From Pseudomonas sp. PDM18 (GTDB lineage: Bacteria; Pseudomonadota; Gammaproteobacteria; Pseudomonadales; Pseudomonadaceae), in NCBI RefSeq assembly GCF_014852585.1, contig NZ_JACVBX010000008.1, forward strand, positions 248,001 through 312,000: a stretch of DNA of 64,000 bases. The letters run 5' to 3'. The notes under the pieces are model-generated. The model saw only the letters and a list, made by a program, of their open reading frames with translations, did no database searches and was not told the origin of the DNA. The position numbers and the translations under genes are program-made. How positions within the stretch are numbered: position 1 is the first letter of the stretch; each line of letters starts with the position of its first letter. This document shows, in pieces, positions 18,922 to 28,670 of this stretch.

Positions 18922-20191
18922 CATGGACCTCCGAGGCAGAGCCGTAGCGGGAGATATCCAGACCTTCGGTGCTGATCTGCGGGCGCTTCTTCGCCATCAG
19001 GTCGGCGAGGTAGCGTCCCGAGCCGCAAGCCATGGTCCAGCCCAGGGTGCCGTGGCCGGTGTTGAGGAACAGGTTGCGGTAGCGGGTGGCGCCGACAATC
19101 GGGGTACCGTCCGGGGTGGCCGGGCGCAGGCCAGTCCAGAACTCTGCCTGGCTGACGTCGCCGCCTTCCGGATAGAGATCGGTGGTGATCATTTCCAGGG
19201 TGGCGCGGCGACGCGGGTTCAGCGACAGGTCGAAGCCGGCGATTTCCGCCATGCCGCCGACACGGATGCGCTGGTCGAAACGGGTGATCGCGACCTTGTA
19301 GGTCTCGTCGAGGATGGTCGAGGTCGGCGCCATGTCCGGGTTGGTGATCGGCACGGTCAGCGAGTAACCCTTGAGCGGGTAGACCGGGGCGTCGATGCCC
19401 AGCGGCTTGAGCATCTGCGGCGAGTAGCTGCCCAGCGCCAGCACGTAGCGGTCGGCGGTGACCAGTTGGCCATCGACCCAGACGCCGTTGATGCGGTCGC
19501 CGGCGAAGTCCAGGCGCTGGATGTCCTGGCCGAAGCGGAACTCCACGCCCAGGGCCTTGGCCATCTCGGCCAGCTTGGTGGTGAACATCTGGCAGTCGCC
19601 GGTCTGGTCGTTGGGCAGGCGCAGGGCGCCGACCAGCTTGTCGGCCACCTTGGCCAGGGCCGGCTCGACGCGGGCGATGCCGGCGCGATCCAGCACTTCA
19701 TAGGGGACGCCGGTGCTTTCCAGGACGGCGATGTCCTTGGCAGCGGAGTCCAGTTGGGCCTGGGTGCGGAACAGTTGGGTGGTACCCAGGGAGCGGCCTT
19801 CGTAGGTGATGCCGGTCTCCGCACGCAGTTCGTCGAGGCAGTCGCGGCTGTACTCGGACAGGCGCACCATGCGCTCCTTGTTCACCGCGTAGCTCTTGGC
19901 ATTGCAGTTGCGCAGCATCTGCCACATCCAGGTGTACTGGCTGGGGTCGCCGGTCAGCTTGATGGCCAGGGGCGCGTGGGTCTGCATCAGCCATTTCATG
20001 GCCTTGAGCGGGATGCCTGGGGCAGCCCAGGGCGAGGCGTAGCCAGGGGACACCTGGCCGGCGTTGGCGAAGCTGGTTTCAAGAGCCGGGCCGGGCTGGC
20101 GGTCGACGACGACCACTTCGAAGCCGGCACGGGCGAGATAGTAAGCACTGGCGGTACCGATCACACCGCTGCCAAGCACCAGAACGCGCAT
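18896..20191 (-). CDS. dadA: D-amino acid dehydrogenase small subunit
   Basis: 431 residues. It is an FAD-dependent membrane-associated dehydrogenase that oxidises D-alanine and other D-amino acids, passing electrons to the respiratory chain. The N-terminal dinucleotide-binding fingerprint is [21 protein letters not shown] with the acidic end at [10 protein letters not shown]-terminal FAD contacts lie in [17 protein letters not shown] and [24 protein letters not shown] precedes the ATG at 20191. It is the first gene of the dadA-ridA-dadX operon. Confidence 0.97.
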   Translation of the reverse strand: MRVLVLGSGVIGTASAYYLARAGFEVVVVDRQPGPALETSFANAGQVSPGYASPWAAPGIPLKAMKWLMQTHAPLAIKLTGDPSQYTWMWQMLRNCNAKSYAVNKERMVRLSEYSRDCLDELRAETGITYEGRSLGTTQLFRTQAQLDSAAKDIAVLESTGVPYEVLDRAGIARVEPALAKVADKLVGALRLPNDQTGDCQMFTTKLAEMAKALGVEFRFGQDIQRLDFAGDRINGVWVDGQLVTADRYVLALGSYSPQMLKPLGIDAPVYPLKGYSLTVPITNPDMAPTSTILDETYKVAITRFDQRIRVGGMAEIAGFDLSLNPRRRATLEMITTDLYPEGGDVSQAEFWTGLRPATPDGTPIVGATRYRNLFLNTGHGTLGWTMACGSGRYLADLMAKKRPQISTEGLDISRYGSASEVHDGHPAPAH

Positions 20192-20552
20192 CTTTGCCTC
20201 CTACGTCGCGCCGGGGGCGCGGACGTTTCTTATTCTGAACGTAGATGCGCGCAGTATAGGAAGTCGGGCTCAGCGATATTCACTGAATGCGATACGTGTT
20301 TTGACGAAAATTCCTGGCGAAAGTCGCTTTCGCGGAGGGACATCCACCAGGATCAACGCATTTTTACCCGAGACCGGATGGTCGAGTATCTGGCGAAAAT
20401 TTCACCAGACCCAGAGGAAATAGCGAACAGAAGGAGATTGGCCAGAACTTCTCGCGCCGGAGCATTTCCCGACGGGAATTACCTGCTTCCGCCGCAACAC
20501 CCCGGACTCACCGCCGGCAGCGGCGGCGAGCAGGGAAATCCCCTTGGCGTGC
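20192..20552. promoter_or_regulatory. dad operon upstream region
   Basis: A 361-base stretch with no gene, relatively AT-rich near 20225-20400, between dadA and ydbL. In P. aeruginosa dadA expression needs the Lrp-type activator, and the homologue is encoded at 23859, so Lrp sites are expected here. I could not define a specific consensus match. Confidence 0.4.
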
Positions 20553-20897
20553 TTACTTACGCACCCACTGGCCGTTGACCTGTACGTACTGTCCCGAAGG
20601 CGTGCGCTCGATGGCCTTCTTGCCGGCCAGGGCTTCCACGTCCTTGAGGGTGGCGCCACTCTGGCTGGCGACCTTCTGGTACTCGGCGCGGCGCGCGGCG
20701 TTGATCTGCGCGGCGACATCCGCGGCGTCGCCGCTGTTCTTCACGACACCCAGGTAACCGTCGGGCTGCTCGCCGACCAGCCCCTGGGACTTGGCGCCGC
20801 CCAGCGCGGACATCGCCTGCTCCAGGCTCATGGCCATGACCGGCAGGCTCAGGCAGAGGGCGACCAGCGCGACGCCCAGTTTGCGGTGCAATCTCAT
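20553..20897 (-). CDS. ydbL: YdbL-family periplasmic protein (DUF1318)
   Basis: 114 residues with a cleavable signal (RKLGVALVALCLSLPVMA) and a short periplasmic domain (AAQINAARRAEYQKVASQSGATLKDVEALAGKKAIERTPSGQYVQ) typical of YdbL. The ATG at 20897 has AAGGAG seven bases upstream. It is last in a three-gene set with ynbE and ydbH. In E. coli YdbL is proposed to assist assembly of the YdbH-YnbE lipid-transport bridge. Confidence 0.88.
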   Translation of the reverse strand: MRLHRKLGVALVALCLSLPVMAMSLEQAMSALGGAKSQGLVGEQPDGYLGVVKNSGDAADVAAQINAARRAEYQKVASQSGATLKDVEALAGKKAIERTPSGQYVQVNGQWVRK

Positions 20898-20911
20898 GCA
20901 AAGGCTCCTTC

Positions 20912-21103
20912 TCAAAACAGGCCGCTGTTCTCGTTGATGATGCCGTCGAGCGCCTTGTCGACCTTGATATAGATCTCGTGCTCGATCTTCACGTTGAGGT
21001 TGATGTTGATCGGCTCCTTGGGCGCTGCCAGCTGCACGGTGGGCGTGCAGCCCTGGGCAAGGCCGGCCAGGAGCAGTAGGGCGAATAGGGCGCGGAGGCG
21101 CAT
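20912..21103 (-). CDS. ynbE: YnbE-family small outer-membrane lipoprotein
   Basis: 63 residues with a lipobox (LLAGLAQGC, Cys19) and a short beta-prone tail (PININLNVKIEHEIYIKVDKALDGIINE). YnbE multimers in E. coli are reported to extend the beta-sheet of YdbH to span to the outer membrane. It lies between ydbH and ydbL with 14- and 18-base gaps. Confidence 0.9.
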   Translation of the reverse strand: MRLRALFALLLLAGLAQGCTPTVQLAAPKEPININLNVKIEHEIYIKVDKALDGIINENSGLF

Positions 21104-21121
21104 TTCAGGTTCTCCTTGCGG

Positions 21122-23686
21122 TCATGGCGCGGCGGCCGGGTCGTTGCGCAGGCGGTCCTGCACGCGCTTGCGGATGGTGTCGCTGACCCGGTCGCTCAGT
21201 TGCAGGCTGGTGAGCAGCTTGGGCACGTTCTCCTCCAGATTGACGTTGAGGTTGATCGGCCGGCCCTGCTCCAGCTCGGGATTGCTCCCGCTCAGGCTCA
21301 GGGCAAGGAGCAGCTTGCCGGATTCATCATAATCCACGCGGCTGCTGAGCTTGTCGTAGCGGAAATCGTCGATGGCGGTGGCCACCAGTTGCATGGCCGG
21401 GTTGCTCTGGCCCAGCGACTGGATCTTCGGCGAACGGAACTGCAGCACGCCGGGTTGCCGCGCGGCCACTTCGCCATTGCGGATCACCAGCTTGCCCTCG
21501 TGCAGGCCCAGCGGCAGGTTGCCATCGATGATGCCGTTGCCGGAAAGGCCCTCCGCCGGATACGCCGCGAGGATCGCCTCCAGGGCCAGCCCCTCCAGCT
21601 TCAGGGTAAGACCCTGCCCCAGCGCAGAAAGATCCACGGCCCCCGCCGGCAGCCAGGCGCGGCCCTTGAACAGCCCCAGCTCCGCCTGCCGCCAGTCGAC
21701 CCGGCCCGCCAGCGGCGCCGCCAGCGAGGCCTTGTAATTACCCTGCAGGGACAGTGGGCCGAGGGTGACACCGGGGTTCAGCGTGGCGACTTTTACCTGC
21801 GGCAGTTGCAACTGCATCTGCGAGCCCTTCAGGGCGAACTTCGCCTGCAGGTCGAGGCCTTGCACCTCGCTGCGATCGTAGACACCCTCCAGCCCGCTGC
21901 CACGCAGGTTCAGGTCGAGGCTCTGCGCAGCGGCGCCCGGCGGCAGGCGCCAGTTCAGGTCGAAGCTCGCCTTGCCATTGTTCAGGCTGAGCAGGCCCGG
22001 CCAGTCGCCGAGGGACTTTTCCAGCGGGTTGCCGGTGCGCAGGAAGAACTCCGGCTGCCGCGCGACCAGAGCAACACCCTGCTGCGCCGAGTGGCTCAGC
22101 TCGACCTCCGCATTCAGGCCACCGCTGTTGAGCAGCCGGCCCTTGAACTGCTGGGCTTCGAGGCTCGTCGCCAGTGTGCCCATGGCATTCCAGGACAGCG
22201 GTTTGACGTGGGGTTGGCGCAACTCGCCCACGGTCAGTTTCAGCGGGGCGTTGAGTTGCAGGGTGGCCGGCGTGTCCCCAGCGTACCCCAGACTCAGCGT
22301 GCCCTTGCCCAGCGTGGCGGCAAGCTTGTTGGCCTTGAGTGACTGCGGGCCGGTCAGCATTCCGACCAGCAATTGCGCGCTATCGGCCAGGTTGAAACTC
22401 GCCGACTGCTGATCGACCCGGCCGTCGAAATTCAGGTCGACGCGGCTGTTGTCGCCGCGCAGGCCGGCCAACTCCAGGTGCGGGACATTCCCTTCCAGCC
22501 GGGAATCACTCAGTTGCAGCGCCAGCGGGGTCGCCTCCAACAGGGCCGCGCGGGAGCGCAGACGCAGGTCGGCGGCACCCACCGCGCGCAGGTCGGCGCG
22601 CACGCTGCCGACTTCCTCTTCTACGCCGGGCTCCAGGTGCAGGGTCAGGCGTGCCGGGCGCAGGCCGACCGGCAGCGCCTGCAGCCAGTCGCCGTAGAGA
22701 TCGGACAGGCGCAGGTCACCGCTGACCACCGAAGGGCGCCAGCCGCGATCAGTCGCGCTGGCGATCAGCCGCAGGTCACCTTGCAGGTTGCCCGCGCCCG
22801 GCAGTGGCCAAGGTTGCGGCAGCTGCAGGGACAGATCGATGCTGCCGCGCCCGTCGCGCAGGCCCGGCCAGTCAGGCCAGGCGGCGCTGCCGGTCAGATG
22901 AGTGTCCCAGCTCAGGCGCAGGCGCCCGGCCTCGGGTATCGGCAGTGGCAGGTTCGGTGTCGGCAACCACATGCCCAGCCAGTTGCGCACCGCCTGCACC
23001 GGCGGTACGGCGGGGCTGGCAATGCTGCCGCTGAGCTGGCGGCTGGCGGGCGCCCAGCTGGAATCCAGGGAAAGCAGCGGCTCGTTGTCCAGGTAGCTGT
23101 CCAAGTGCAGGCGCCATTGGCCATCGCCGGGTTGCAGCAAGCCATTGAACGCCAGTTGCTGACCGCCCTGGCGCAGCTCGCCGCCCAGCGCCGCGGCGCC
23201 GCCCTGGATCTGCTGCCAGTGCGCGCTGCCATTGAGGGTACAGCGTTGCTCGCGGGCGCAGGGCAATTCGACGACGACACGCTCCAGCGCCAGTCGGCCG
23301 GGCAGCAGCGCCAGCCAGCGATTGAGCTGGGCGATGTCCGGCAGCCCGGTTTCATCCTCCAGCGCGTCCTGGCCCGGCCACTGGCGGACGTCGATGCTGC
23401 CGGCAGCCAATTCCCTTAGCCGCCAGCGCCCGTCTTCATGTTCGGGCCAACCGATGCGCAGATCCTGCAACTGGGTTGCCAGGCGCGAGCCATTCTGAGT
23501 TTGTCGCTGGAGAGCCAAGCGCTGCAGCGTCAGGCCGTCGCGGGAAATGCCCAGGCCCCGCCATTGCTCGACGTTGACCCCGGCACTCGCCAGCAGGCGC
23601 GGAACCGCCAGCCACGCCGCGCCGACCGCCATTGCCAGGAGCAGCAACAGCAGCAGGAGAACGGTGCGCGGGCGGGGAAGCGACAT
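21122..23686 (-). CDS. ydbH: YdbH-family AsmA-like intermembrane lipid-transport protein
   Basis: 854 residues, starting with a membrane anchor (VLLLLLLLLAMAVGAAWLAVP). The rest is periplasmic and rich in short alternating beta strands, as expected for an AsmA-like groove. The C-terminal YdbH domain includes GNGIIDGNLPLGLHEGKLVIRNGEV. In E. coli YdbH acts redundantly with TamB and YhdP in moving phospholipids to the outer membrane. It is first of the ydbH-ynbE-ydbL operon and divergent from lrp. The ATG follows AGAGG. Confidence 0.9.
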   Translation of the reverse strand: MSLPRPRTVLLLLLLLLAMAVGAAWLAVPRLLASAGVNVEQWRGLGISRDGLTLQRLALQRQTQNGSRLATQLQDLRIGWPEHEDGRWRLRELAAGSIDVRQWPGQDALEDETGLPDIAQLNRWLALLPGRLALERVVVELPCAREQRCTLNGSAHWQQIQGGAAALGGELRQGGQQLAFNGLLQPGDGQWRLHLDSYLDNEPLLSLDSSWAPASRQLSGSIASPAVPPVQAVRNWLGMWLPTPNLPLPIPEAGRLRLSWDTHLTGSAAWPDWPGLRDGRGSIDLSLQLPQPWPLPGAGNLQGDLRLIASATDRGWRPSVVSGDLRLSDLYGDWLQALPVGLRPARLTLHLEPGVEEEVGSVRADLRAVGAADLRLRSRAALLEATPLALQLSDSRLEGNVPHLELAGLRGDNSRVDLNFDGRVDQQSASFNLADSAQLLVGMLTGPQSLKANKLAATLGKGTLSLGYAGDTPATLQLNAPLKLTVGELRQPHVKPLSWNAMGTLATSLEAQQFKGRLLNSGGLNAEVELSHSAQQGVALVARQPEFFLRTGNPLEKSLGDWPGLLSLNNGKASFDLNWRLPPGAAAQSLDLNLRGSGLEGVYDRSEVQGLDLQAKFALKGSQMQLQLPQVKVATLNPGVTLGPLSLQGNYKASLAAPLAGRVDWRQAELGLFKGRAWLPAGAVDLSALGQGLTLKLEGLALEAILAAYPAEGLSGNGIIDGNLPLGLHEGKLVIRNGEVAARQPGVLQFRSPKIQSLGQSNPAMQLVATAIDDFRYDKLSSRVDYDESGKLLLALSLSGSNPELEQGRPINLNVNLEENVPKLLTSLQLSDRVSDTIRKRVQDRLRNDPAAAP

Positions 23687-23858
23687 GCGATAGCCTCTGC
23701 GAAAAAGGACCGACTTCGACCCAAAAGTCCGAAGCGTTGGCCTACAGGCTGGCCGTCCGGCGCGGGAAGTTCAAGGGATACCAGTGATATTCCCTGCACA
23801 ACCGACTATATTGCCGACATTCCCCCAAAGCTCATTGCTCGACTTCAGAGTCCCTCCC

Positions 23859-24347
23859 ATGAGAACCCAGCATCAAAGCCGCCGCGAACTGGACAAGATC
23901 GACCGCAACATCCTGCGCATCCTGCAGGAGGAAGGTCGCATCTCCTTCACTGAACTGGGCGAGCGCGTCGGCCTCTCCACCACGCCGTGCACCGAGCGCG
24001 TACGCCGGCTGGAGCGCGAGGGGATCATCATGGGCTACAACGCCCGGCTGAACCCGCAGTACCTCAAGGCCAGCCTGCTGGTGTTCGTCGAGATCAGCCT
24101 GGACTACAAGTCCGGCGACACCTTCGAGGACTTCCGCCGCTCGGTGCTCAAGCTGCCCCACGTGCTGGAGTGCCACCTGGTGTCGGGCCACTTCGACTAC
24201 CTGGTGAAGGCGCGCATCTCGGAGATGGCCTCCTACCGCAAGCTGCTGGGCGACATCCTGCTCAAGCTGCCCCACGTGCGCGAATCCAAGAGCTACATCG
24301 TGATGGAAGAGGTGAAGGAAAGCCTCACCCTGCCCATTCCTGACTGA
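23859..24347 (+). CDS. lrp: Lrp/AsnC-family regulator, probable activator of dadAX
   Basis: 162 residues: an N-terminal helix-turn-helix (LDKIDRNILRILQEEGRISFTELGERVGLSTTPCTERVRRLEREG) and a RAM ligand-binding domain. It is the Lrp orthologue (PA5308, also DadR), which activates dadA in response to alanine. The ATG at 23859 gives the normal length; an upstream ATG at 23784 would add 25 residues. The divergent promoter region with ydbH is 172 bases. Confidence 0.93.
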   Translation: MRTQHQSRRELDKIDRNILRILQEEGRISFTELGERVGLSTTPCTERVRRLEREGIIMGYNARLNPQYLKASLLVFVEISLDYKSGDTFEDFRRSVLKLPHVLECHLVSGHFDYLVKARISEMASYRKLLGDILLKLPHVRESKSYIVMEEVKESLTLPIPD

Positions 24348-24497
24348 ATAGCAGGCTGATTCCCCGCCGTTCGCGGCAAGCTCAACAGATTTATTTACGA
24401 CTTCCCGGCGTTTTTTCCCGTGCGGCTATTGGCTGCGAGGGAAGTCGGCGTTTATCCTGCGTAAAATTTTAACAACACAAAAATCAGGATATCGCAC

Positions 24498-25817
24498 ATG
24501 AACGCCCGCGTTCACCAGCCGGTGCACACCGATCGTCACGCCCCGTCCTACTACGCCGCGAGCGTCAATCGCCGCCTCGAAGTACCGCCCCTGGCTGACG
24601 AGGAAAAGGCCGACGTGTGCGTCATCGGCGGTGGCTTCTCCGGGCTGAACACGGCGATCGAACTGGCCGAGCGCGGGCTCTCGGTGATCCTGCTGGAAGC
24701 CCACCAGATCGGCTGGGGTGCCAGCGGCCGCAACGGCGGCCAACTGATCCGCGGCGTCGGCCACGGCCTGGAGCAGTTCGAGCCGGTGGTAGGCGCCGAT
24801 GGCGTGCACGCCCTGAAGCTGATGGGACTGGAGGCAGTGGAGATCGTCCGCCAGCGCGTCGAAAAATACGCCATCGACTGCGACCTGACCTGGGGCTACT
24901 GCGACCTGGCCAACAAGCCCTCGGACGTCGAAGGCTTCCAGGAAGATTTCGACGAACTGAAAAGCCTCGGCTACCGCCACGAACTGCGCATGGTCGCGAA
25001 AGAGGACATGCGCTCCATCGTCGGCTCCGAGCAGTACGTCGGCGGCATGGTGGACATGGGCTCGGGCCACCTGCACCCGCTCAACCTGGCCCTGGGCGAA
25101 GCCGCCGCGGCGCAGAGCCTGGGCGTGAAGCTGTTCGAGAACTCCGCTGTCACCGACATCGACTATGGCAGCGAAGTGCGCGTGCGCACCGCCCAGGGCA
25201 GCGTGCGCGCCAAGTCCCTGGTAATCGCCTGCAATGCCTACCAGAACGGCCTGAACCATTATCTCGACGGCAAGGTGCTGCCCGCCGGAAGCTACGTGAT
25301 CGCCACCGAGCCGCTGTCCGCCGAGCAGGCCCACGCCCTGCTGCCGCAGAACATGGCGGTGTGCGACCAGCGCGTGGCTCTGGACTACTACCGGCTCTCC
25401 GCCGACAACCGCCTGCTGTTCGGCGGCGCCTGCCACTACTCCGGGCGCGACCCGGCGGATATCGCCGCCTACATGCGGCCGAAGATGCTCAAGGTGTTCC
25501 CGCACCTGGAAAACGTGCGCATCGACTACCAGTGGGGCGGCATGATCGGCATCGGCGCCAACCGGCTGCCACAGATCGGCCGTCTGCCCGACCAGCCCAA
25601 TGTGTATTTCGCCCAGGCCTACGCCGGCCACGGGGTGAACGCCACGCACCTGGCCGGCAAGCTGCTCGCCGAAGCCATCACCGCCCAGCAGGGCAGCGGC
25701 TTCGAGCTGTTCGCCAAGGTGCCGCACATCACCTTCCCCGGCGGCAAGCTGCTGCGCTCGCCACTGCTGGCCTTAGGGATGGCCTGGTACCGCTTCAAGG
25801 AAACCCTCGGCGGCTGA
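24498..25817 (+). CDS. pauB4: FAD-dependent oxidoreductase, gamma-glutamylpolyamine oxidase type
   Basis: 439 residues of the DAO superfamily. The FAD fingerprint is VCVIGGGFSGLNTAIELAERGLSVILLEA, followed by WGASGRNGGQL (typical of PuuB-like oxidases) and a C-terminal FAD contact, FAQAYAGHGVNATHLAGKLLAEA. PuuB/PauB enzymes oxidise gamma-glutamylputrescine or cadaverine to the aldehyde with release of ammonia and H2O2. AGGAT lies about eight bases before the ATG. It matches PA5309 by position; which of the several pau oxidases it equals is a positional guess. Confidence 0.82.
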   Translation: MNARVHQPVHTDRHAPSYYAASVNRRLEVPPLADEEKADVCVIGGGFSGLNTAIELAERGLSVILLEAHQIGWGASGRNGGQLIRGVGHGLEQFEPVVGADGVHALKLMGLEAVEIVRQRVEKYAIDCDLTWGYCDLANKPSDVEGFQEDFDELKSLGYRHELRMVAKEDMRSIVGSEQYVGGMVDMGSGHLHPLNLALGEAAAAQSLGVKLFENSAVTDIDYGSEVRVRTAQGSVRAKSLVIACNAYQNGLNHYLDGKVLPAGSYVIATEPLSAEQAHALLPQNMAVCDQRVALDYYRLSADNRLLFGGACHYSGRDPADIAAYMRPKMLKVFPHLENVRIDYQWGGMIGIGANRLPQIGRLPDQPNVYFAQAYAGHGVNATHLAGKLLAEAITAQQGSGFELFAKVPHITFPGGKLLRSPLLALGMAWYRFKETLGG

Positions 25818-25838
25818 CCGCCTGCGCGATCCAGCGGC

Positions 25839-25844
25839 TAGAAT
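25839..25844 (+). promoter_or_regulatory. -10 element before the phospholipase D gene
   Basis: TAGAAT 43 bases upstream of the TTG start; no good -35 seen. Confidence 0.3.
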
Positions 25845-25886
25845 CTTCCGCAGCCCGTCACCGGCGGGCTTGTCGGAGACTCATCC

Positions 25887-27440
25887 TTGCTTCCACGCCT
25901 GTTCCTGCTGATCCTGCTGGCCCTGGGTGGCTGCGCCAGCGCGCCGCCGCCCGAGCCTTCGCACGTGCTGCCGGTGCAGGGCACCCGGCTGGACAACCAG
26001 ATCAGCGAGCGCGCCGCCGCCCATCCCGGGCAGTCCGGCTTCCACCTGCTGGCCTCCAGCGTCGATGCCTTCCTCGCCCGCGCCGAACTGATCCGCAAGG
26101 CCCAGCGCAGCCTCGACATCCAGTACTACATCGTCCACGACGGCCTCACCACCCGCGCGCTGATCCGCGAGCTGCTGCACGCGGCGGACCGTGGTGTGCG
26201 CGTGCGCATCCTGATCGACGACACCAGCAGCGACGGCTGGGACTACGAACTGGGCACCCTCGCCGCCCACCCGAACATCCAGGTGCGCCTGTTCAACCCG
26301 CTGCACCTGGGCCGCAGCACCGGCGTCACGCGCAACCTCGGGCGGCTGTTCAACCTCTCCGAACAGCACCGGCGGATGCACAACAAGCTGCTGCTGGCGG
26401 ACAACAGCGTGGCCATCGTCGGCGGCCGCAACCTGGGTGACGAATACTTCGACGCCAAGGCCGAGATGAACTTCAGCGACCTCGACCTGATGGGCGTCGG
26501 CCCGGTGGCGCAGTCGCTGGGTCAGAGCTTCGACCAGTACTGGAACAGCCGCATCAGCCGGCCCATCGAGGACTACCTGTGGGGCGAGCCGGACCTCGAC
26601 GAACTCAGCCGCATGCGCCGCAAGCTGGACCACTACCTGGCGAAGGAGCGGGTGAAGAGCTCCAGCTACATCGCCCGGCTCAACCGCAACAGCGACCGCC
26701 CGCACCTGCAGAACTGGCTGGACGACCTGGTCTGGGCGCCGGGCAAGGCAGTCTGGGACACCCCGCTGAAAGTCCTCGACCACGGCGATCCGAAGGGCGA
26801 ATACCTGCTCAGCACTCAACTGCAGCCGCTGTTCGACGGGGTGTCGAAGGAACTGATCCTGGTCTCAGCCTACTTCGTACCGACCAGCGCCGGTGTCGAC
26901 TACCTGACCCAGCGCGCCGACCGCGGCGTCAGCGTGCGCCTGCTGACCAACTCACTGGAGGCGACCGACGTACCCGCCGTGCACGCCGGCTACGCGCCCT
27001 ATCGGCTGGAATTGCTGGAGCACGGGGTGAAGCTCTACGAGCTGCGCGCCGATCCGGATCAGCGCCTGTCCGGCGCGCCGTGGATGGTGCACGGATCGAG
27101 CAGCGCCAGCCTGCACAGCAAGGCGGCGGTGTTCGACCAGCAGAAAGTCTTCGTCGGTTCGCTGAACTTCGACCCGCGCTCGGTGCTGTGGAACACCGAG
27201 GTTGGCATCATCGTCGACAGCCCGGAACTGGCCGACCAGGTGCGTCGCCTGGCGCTGGCCAGCATGTCGCCGAGCGTCAGCTATCAGGTGAAGATCGCGC
27301 CGAACAGCAACCCGCCGGAATTGGTCTGGATCGAAGAGCGCAATGGTCATCTGGTGGCGCTGGACCGTGAGCCGGGTAACGCCTGGCGCCGGCTCAATGC
27401 GTGGATCGCCGGCGCCATCGGGCTGGAGAAAATGCTCTAG
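25887..27440 (+). CDS. Phospholipase D-family lipoprotein (cardiolipin synthase C-like)
   Basis: 517 residues with a lipoprotein signal (LFLLILLALGGC, Cys16). Two HKD motifs are intact: HRRMHNKLLLADNSVAIVGGRNLGDEYF and SLHSKAAVFDQQKVFVGSLNFDPRS. The arrangement matches the ClsC/YmdC group, which makes cardiolipin from phosphatidylglycerol and phosphatidylethanolamine. The start is TTG at 25887 after GGAGA, placed exactly before the signal peptide. Its TAG shares the palindromic CTAG with the stop of the convergent MFS gene. Confidence 0.88.
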   Translation: MLPRLFLLILLALGGCASAPPPEPSHVLPVQGTRLDNQISERAAAHPGQSGFHLLASSVDAFLARAELIRKAQRSLDIQYYIVHDGLTTRALIRELLHAADRGVRVRILIDDTSSDGWDYELGTLAAHPNIQVRLFNPLHLGRSTGVTRNLGRLFNLSEQHRRMHNKLLLADNSVAIVGGRNLGDEYFDAKAEMNFSDLDLMGVGPVAQSLGQSFDQYWNSRISRPIEDYLWGEPDLDELSRMRRKLDHYLAKERVKSSSYIARLNRNSDRPHLQNWLDDLVWAPGKAVWDTPLKVLDHGDPKGEYLLSTQLQPLFDGVSKELILVSAYFVPTSAGVDYLTQRADRGVSVRLLTNSLEATDVPAVHAGYAPYRLELLEHGVKLYELRADPDQRLSGAPWMVHGSSSASLHSKAAVFDQQKVFVGSLNFDPRSVLWNTEVGIIVDSPELADQVRRLALASMSPSVSYQVKIAPNSNPPELVWIEERNGHLVALDREPGNAWRRLNAWIAGAIGLEKML

Positions 27441-28606
27441 GAGCGCTCCTGCTGCAGCGCAGCGTCGGTCGAGCGCATCACCGGCGGCAAGCCGCGCAGG
27501 CTCACCAGGATCACGAAACCGGCTGCCCCCAGCGCCATCACCAGCGGCAGGGCGTGGCCGCTGATCCACTGGCTGGCCGCTCCGGTCGCCAGCGGCCCGA
27601 TCAGGCAACCGATGCCCCAGAGCTGGGCGATGTGCGCGTTGGCGCGGACCAGTGCGTCATCACGATAGCGCTCGCCGATGAGGATCAGCGACAGGGTGAA
27701 CAGCCCGCCCGCGCTGGCACCGAACAGCACCAGCACCGGCCAGATGGCGATGTGCTGCAGCAGCATCGGCATGGCCAGGCTGCTGAGGCACAGCACGACG
27801 CCGCAGCCCTTGAACAGCGTCTGCCGCGAGATGCGGTCGGCCAGCCAACCGATGGGCAGTTGCAGCAGCGCATCGCCGACCACCACGGTGCTGACCATCG
27901 CCAGCGCCACCGCCTGCGTGAAGCCCTGCTGGATGCCGTAGACCGGCAGTAGGGTAAGGATCATCGCCTCGAAACCAGCGAACAGCACCACCGCCCAGGC
28001 GATGGCCGGCAACTGGCCGCAGAAGGCGAACAGCCCACGCCCGTTGGCGCTGTGCGGGTCGACCTTGGGCGCGCCGGTACGACCGAGCAGCAGCAGGGAA
28101 CCGCCCACCAGCAGGCAGACGCTGAACCAGAAGCCACGGTTGTCGGCGGTGCCGATGAAGGTCAGCAGCACCGGGCCGGACAGCTGGCTCAGCGCGTAAC
28201 CGGTGCCATACAGGGCGACCAGGCGGCCGCGCCATTTCTCGATGGCCAGCTGGTTGATCCAGCTTTCACCGAGAATGAACACCACGGTGAGCTGCACGCC
28301 GATCAACAGGCGCAGGATCAGCCAGATCGGGTAGCTCTGCAGCAGCGCCAGCAGGCCGACCGAGAAGGCCCCGGAAAGCAGGCACAGGCGCATCAGCAGT
28401 GGCGTACCAACCCGCGCAGCGAGACGCCCGGCGATCATTGCGCCCAGCAGCACGCCCACGGCGGGGGTGGACGCCATGACGCCGATGGCGAAGTTGCCGT
28501 AACCCCAGCCTTCCAGGCGCAGCGAGACCAGCGGCATGGTCAGGCCCAGGGCCAGACCGATGCTGATGACGGCAGCACACACAGCAAAATACGGTCCCCA
28601 ACGCAT
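27437..28606 (-). CDS. MFS transporter, YcaD-like
   Basis: 389 residues with 12 predicted helices. LALGLTMPLVSLRLEGWGYGNFAIGVMAS begins helix 1, and GWLADRISRQTLFKGCGVVLC is the loop motif of the second half. FILGESWINQLAIEKWRGRLVALYGTGYALSQLSGP resembles YcaD/sugar-type permeases. The substrate is unknown. The ATG at 28606 has GGGAGAAAG upstream; an earlier in-frame ATG at 28669 overlaps a hairpin. It matches PA5311 by position. Confidence 0.87.
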   Translation of the reverse strand: MRWGPYFAVCAAVISIGLALGLTMPLVSLRLEGWGYGNFAIGVMASTPAVGVLLGAMIAGRLAARVGTPLLMRLCLLSGAFSVGLLALLQSYPIWLILRLLIGVQLTVVFILGESWINQLAIEKWRGRLVALYGTGYALSQLSGPVLLTFIGTADNRGFWFSVCLLVGGSLLLLGRTGAPKVDPHSANGRGLFAFCGQLPAIAWAVVLFAGFEAMILTLLPVYGIQQGFTQAVALAMVSTVVVGDALLQLPIGWLADRISRQTLFKGCGVVLCLSSLAMPMLLQHIAIWPVLVLFGASAGGLFTLSLILIGERYRDDALVRANAHIAQLWGIGCLIGPLATGAASQWISGHALPLVMALGAAGFVILVSLRGLPPVMRSTDAALQQERS

Positions 28607-28670
28607 TGTCTTTCTCCCGTTCCATCCGGAGCGCACGCCAGGCGCGAGGGTGCCCGATGCGCAATGCACA

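Noticed and set aside
18860..20578. Long plus-strand open frame (572 codons) across dadA
   Set aside because: Antisense to dadA with no recognisable domain and repetitive Gly/Ala/Gln content.
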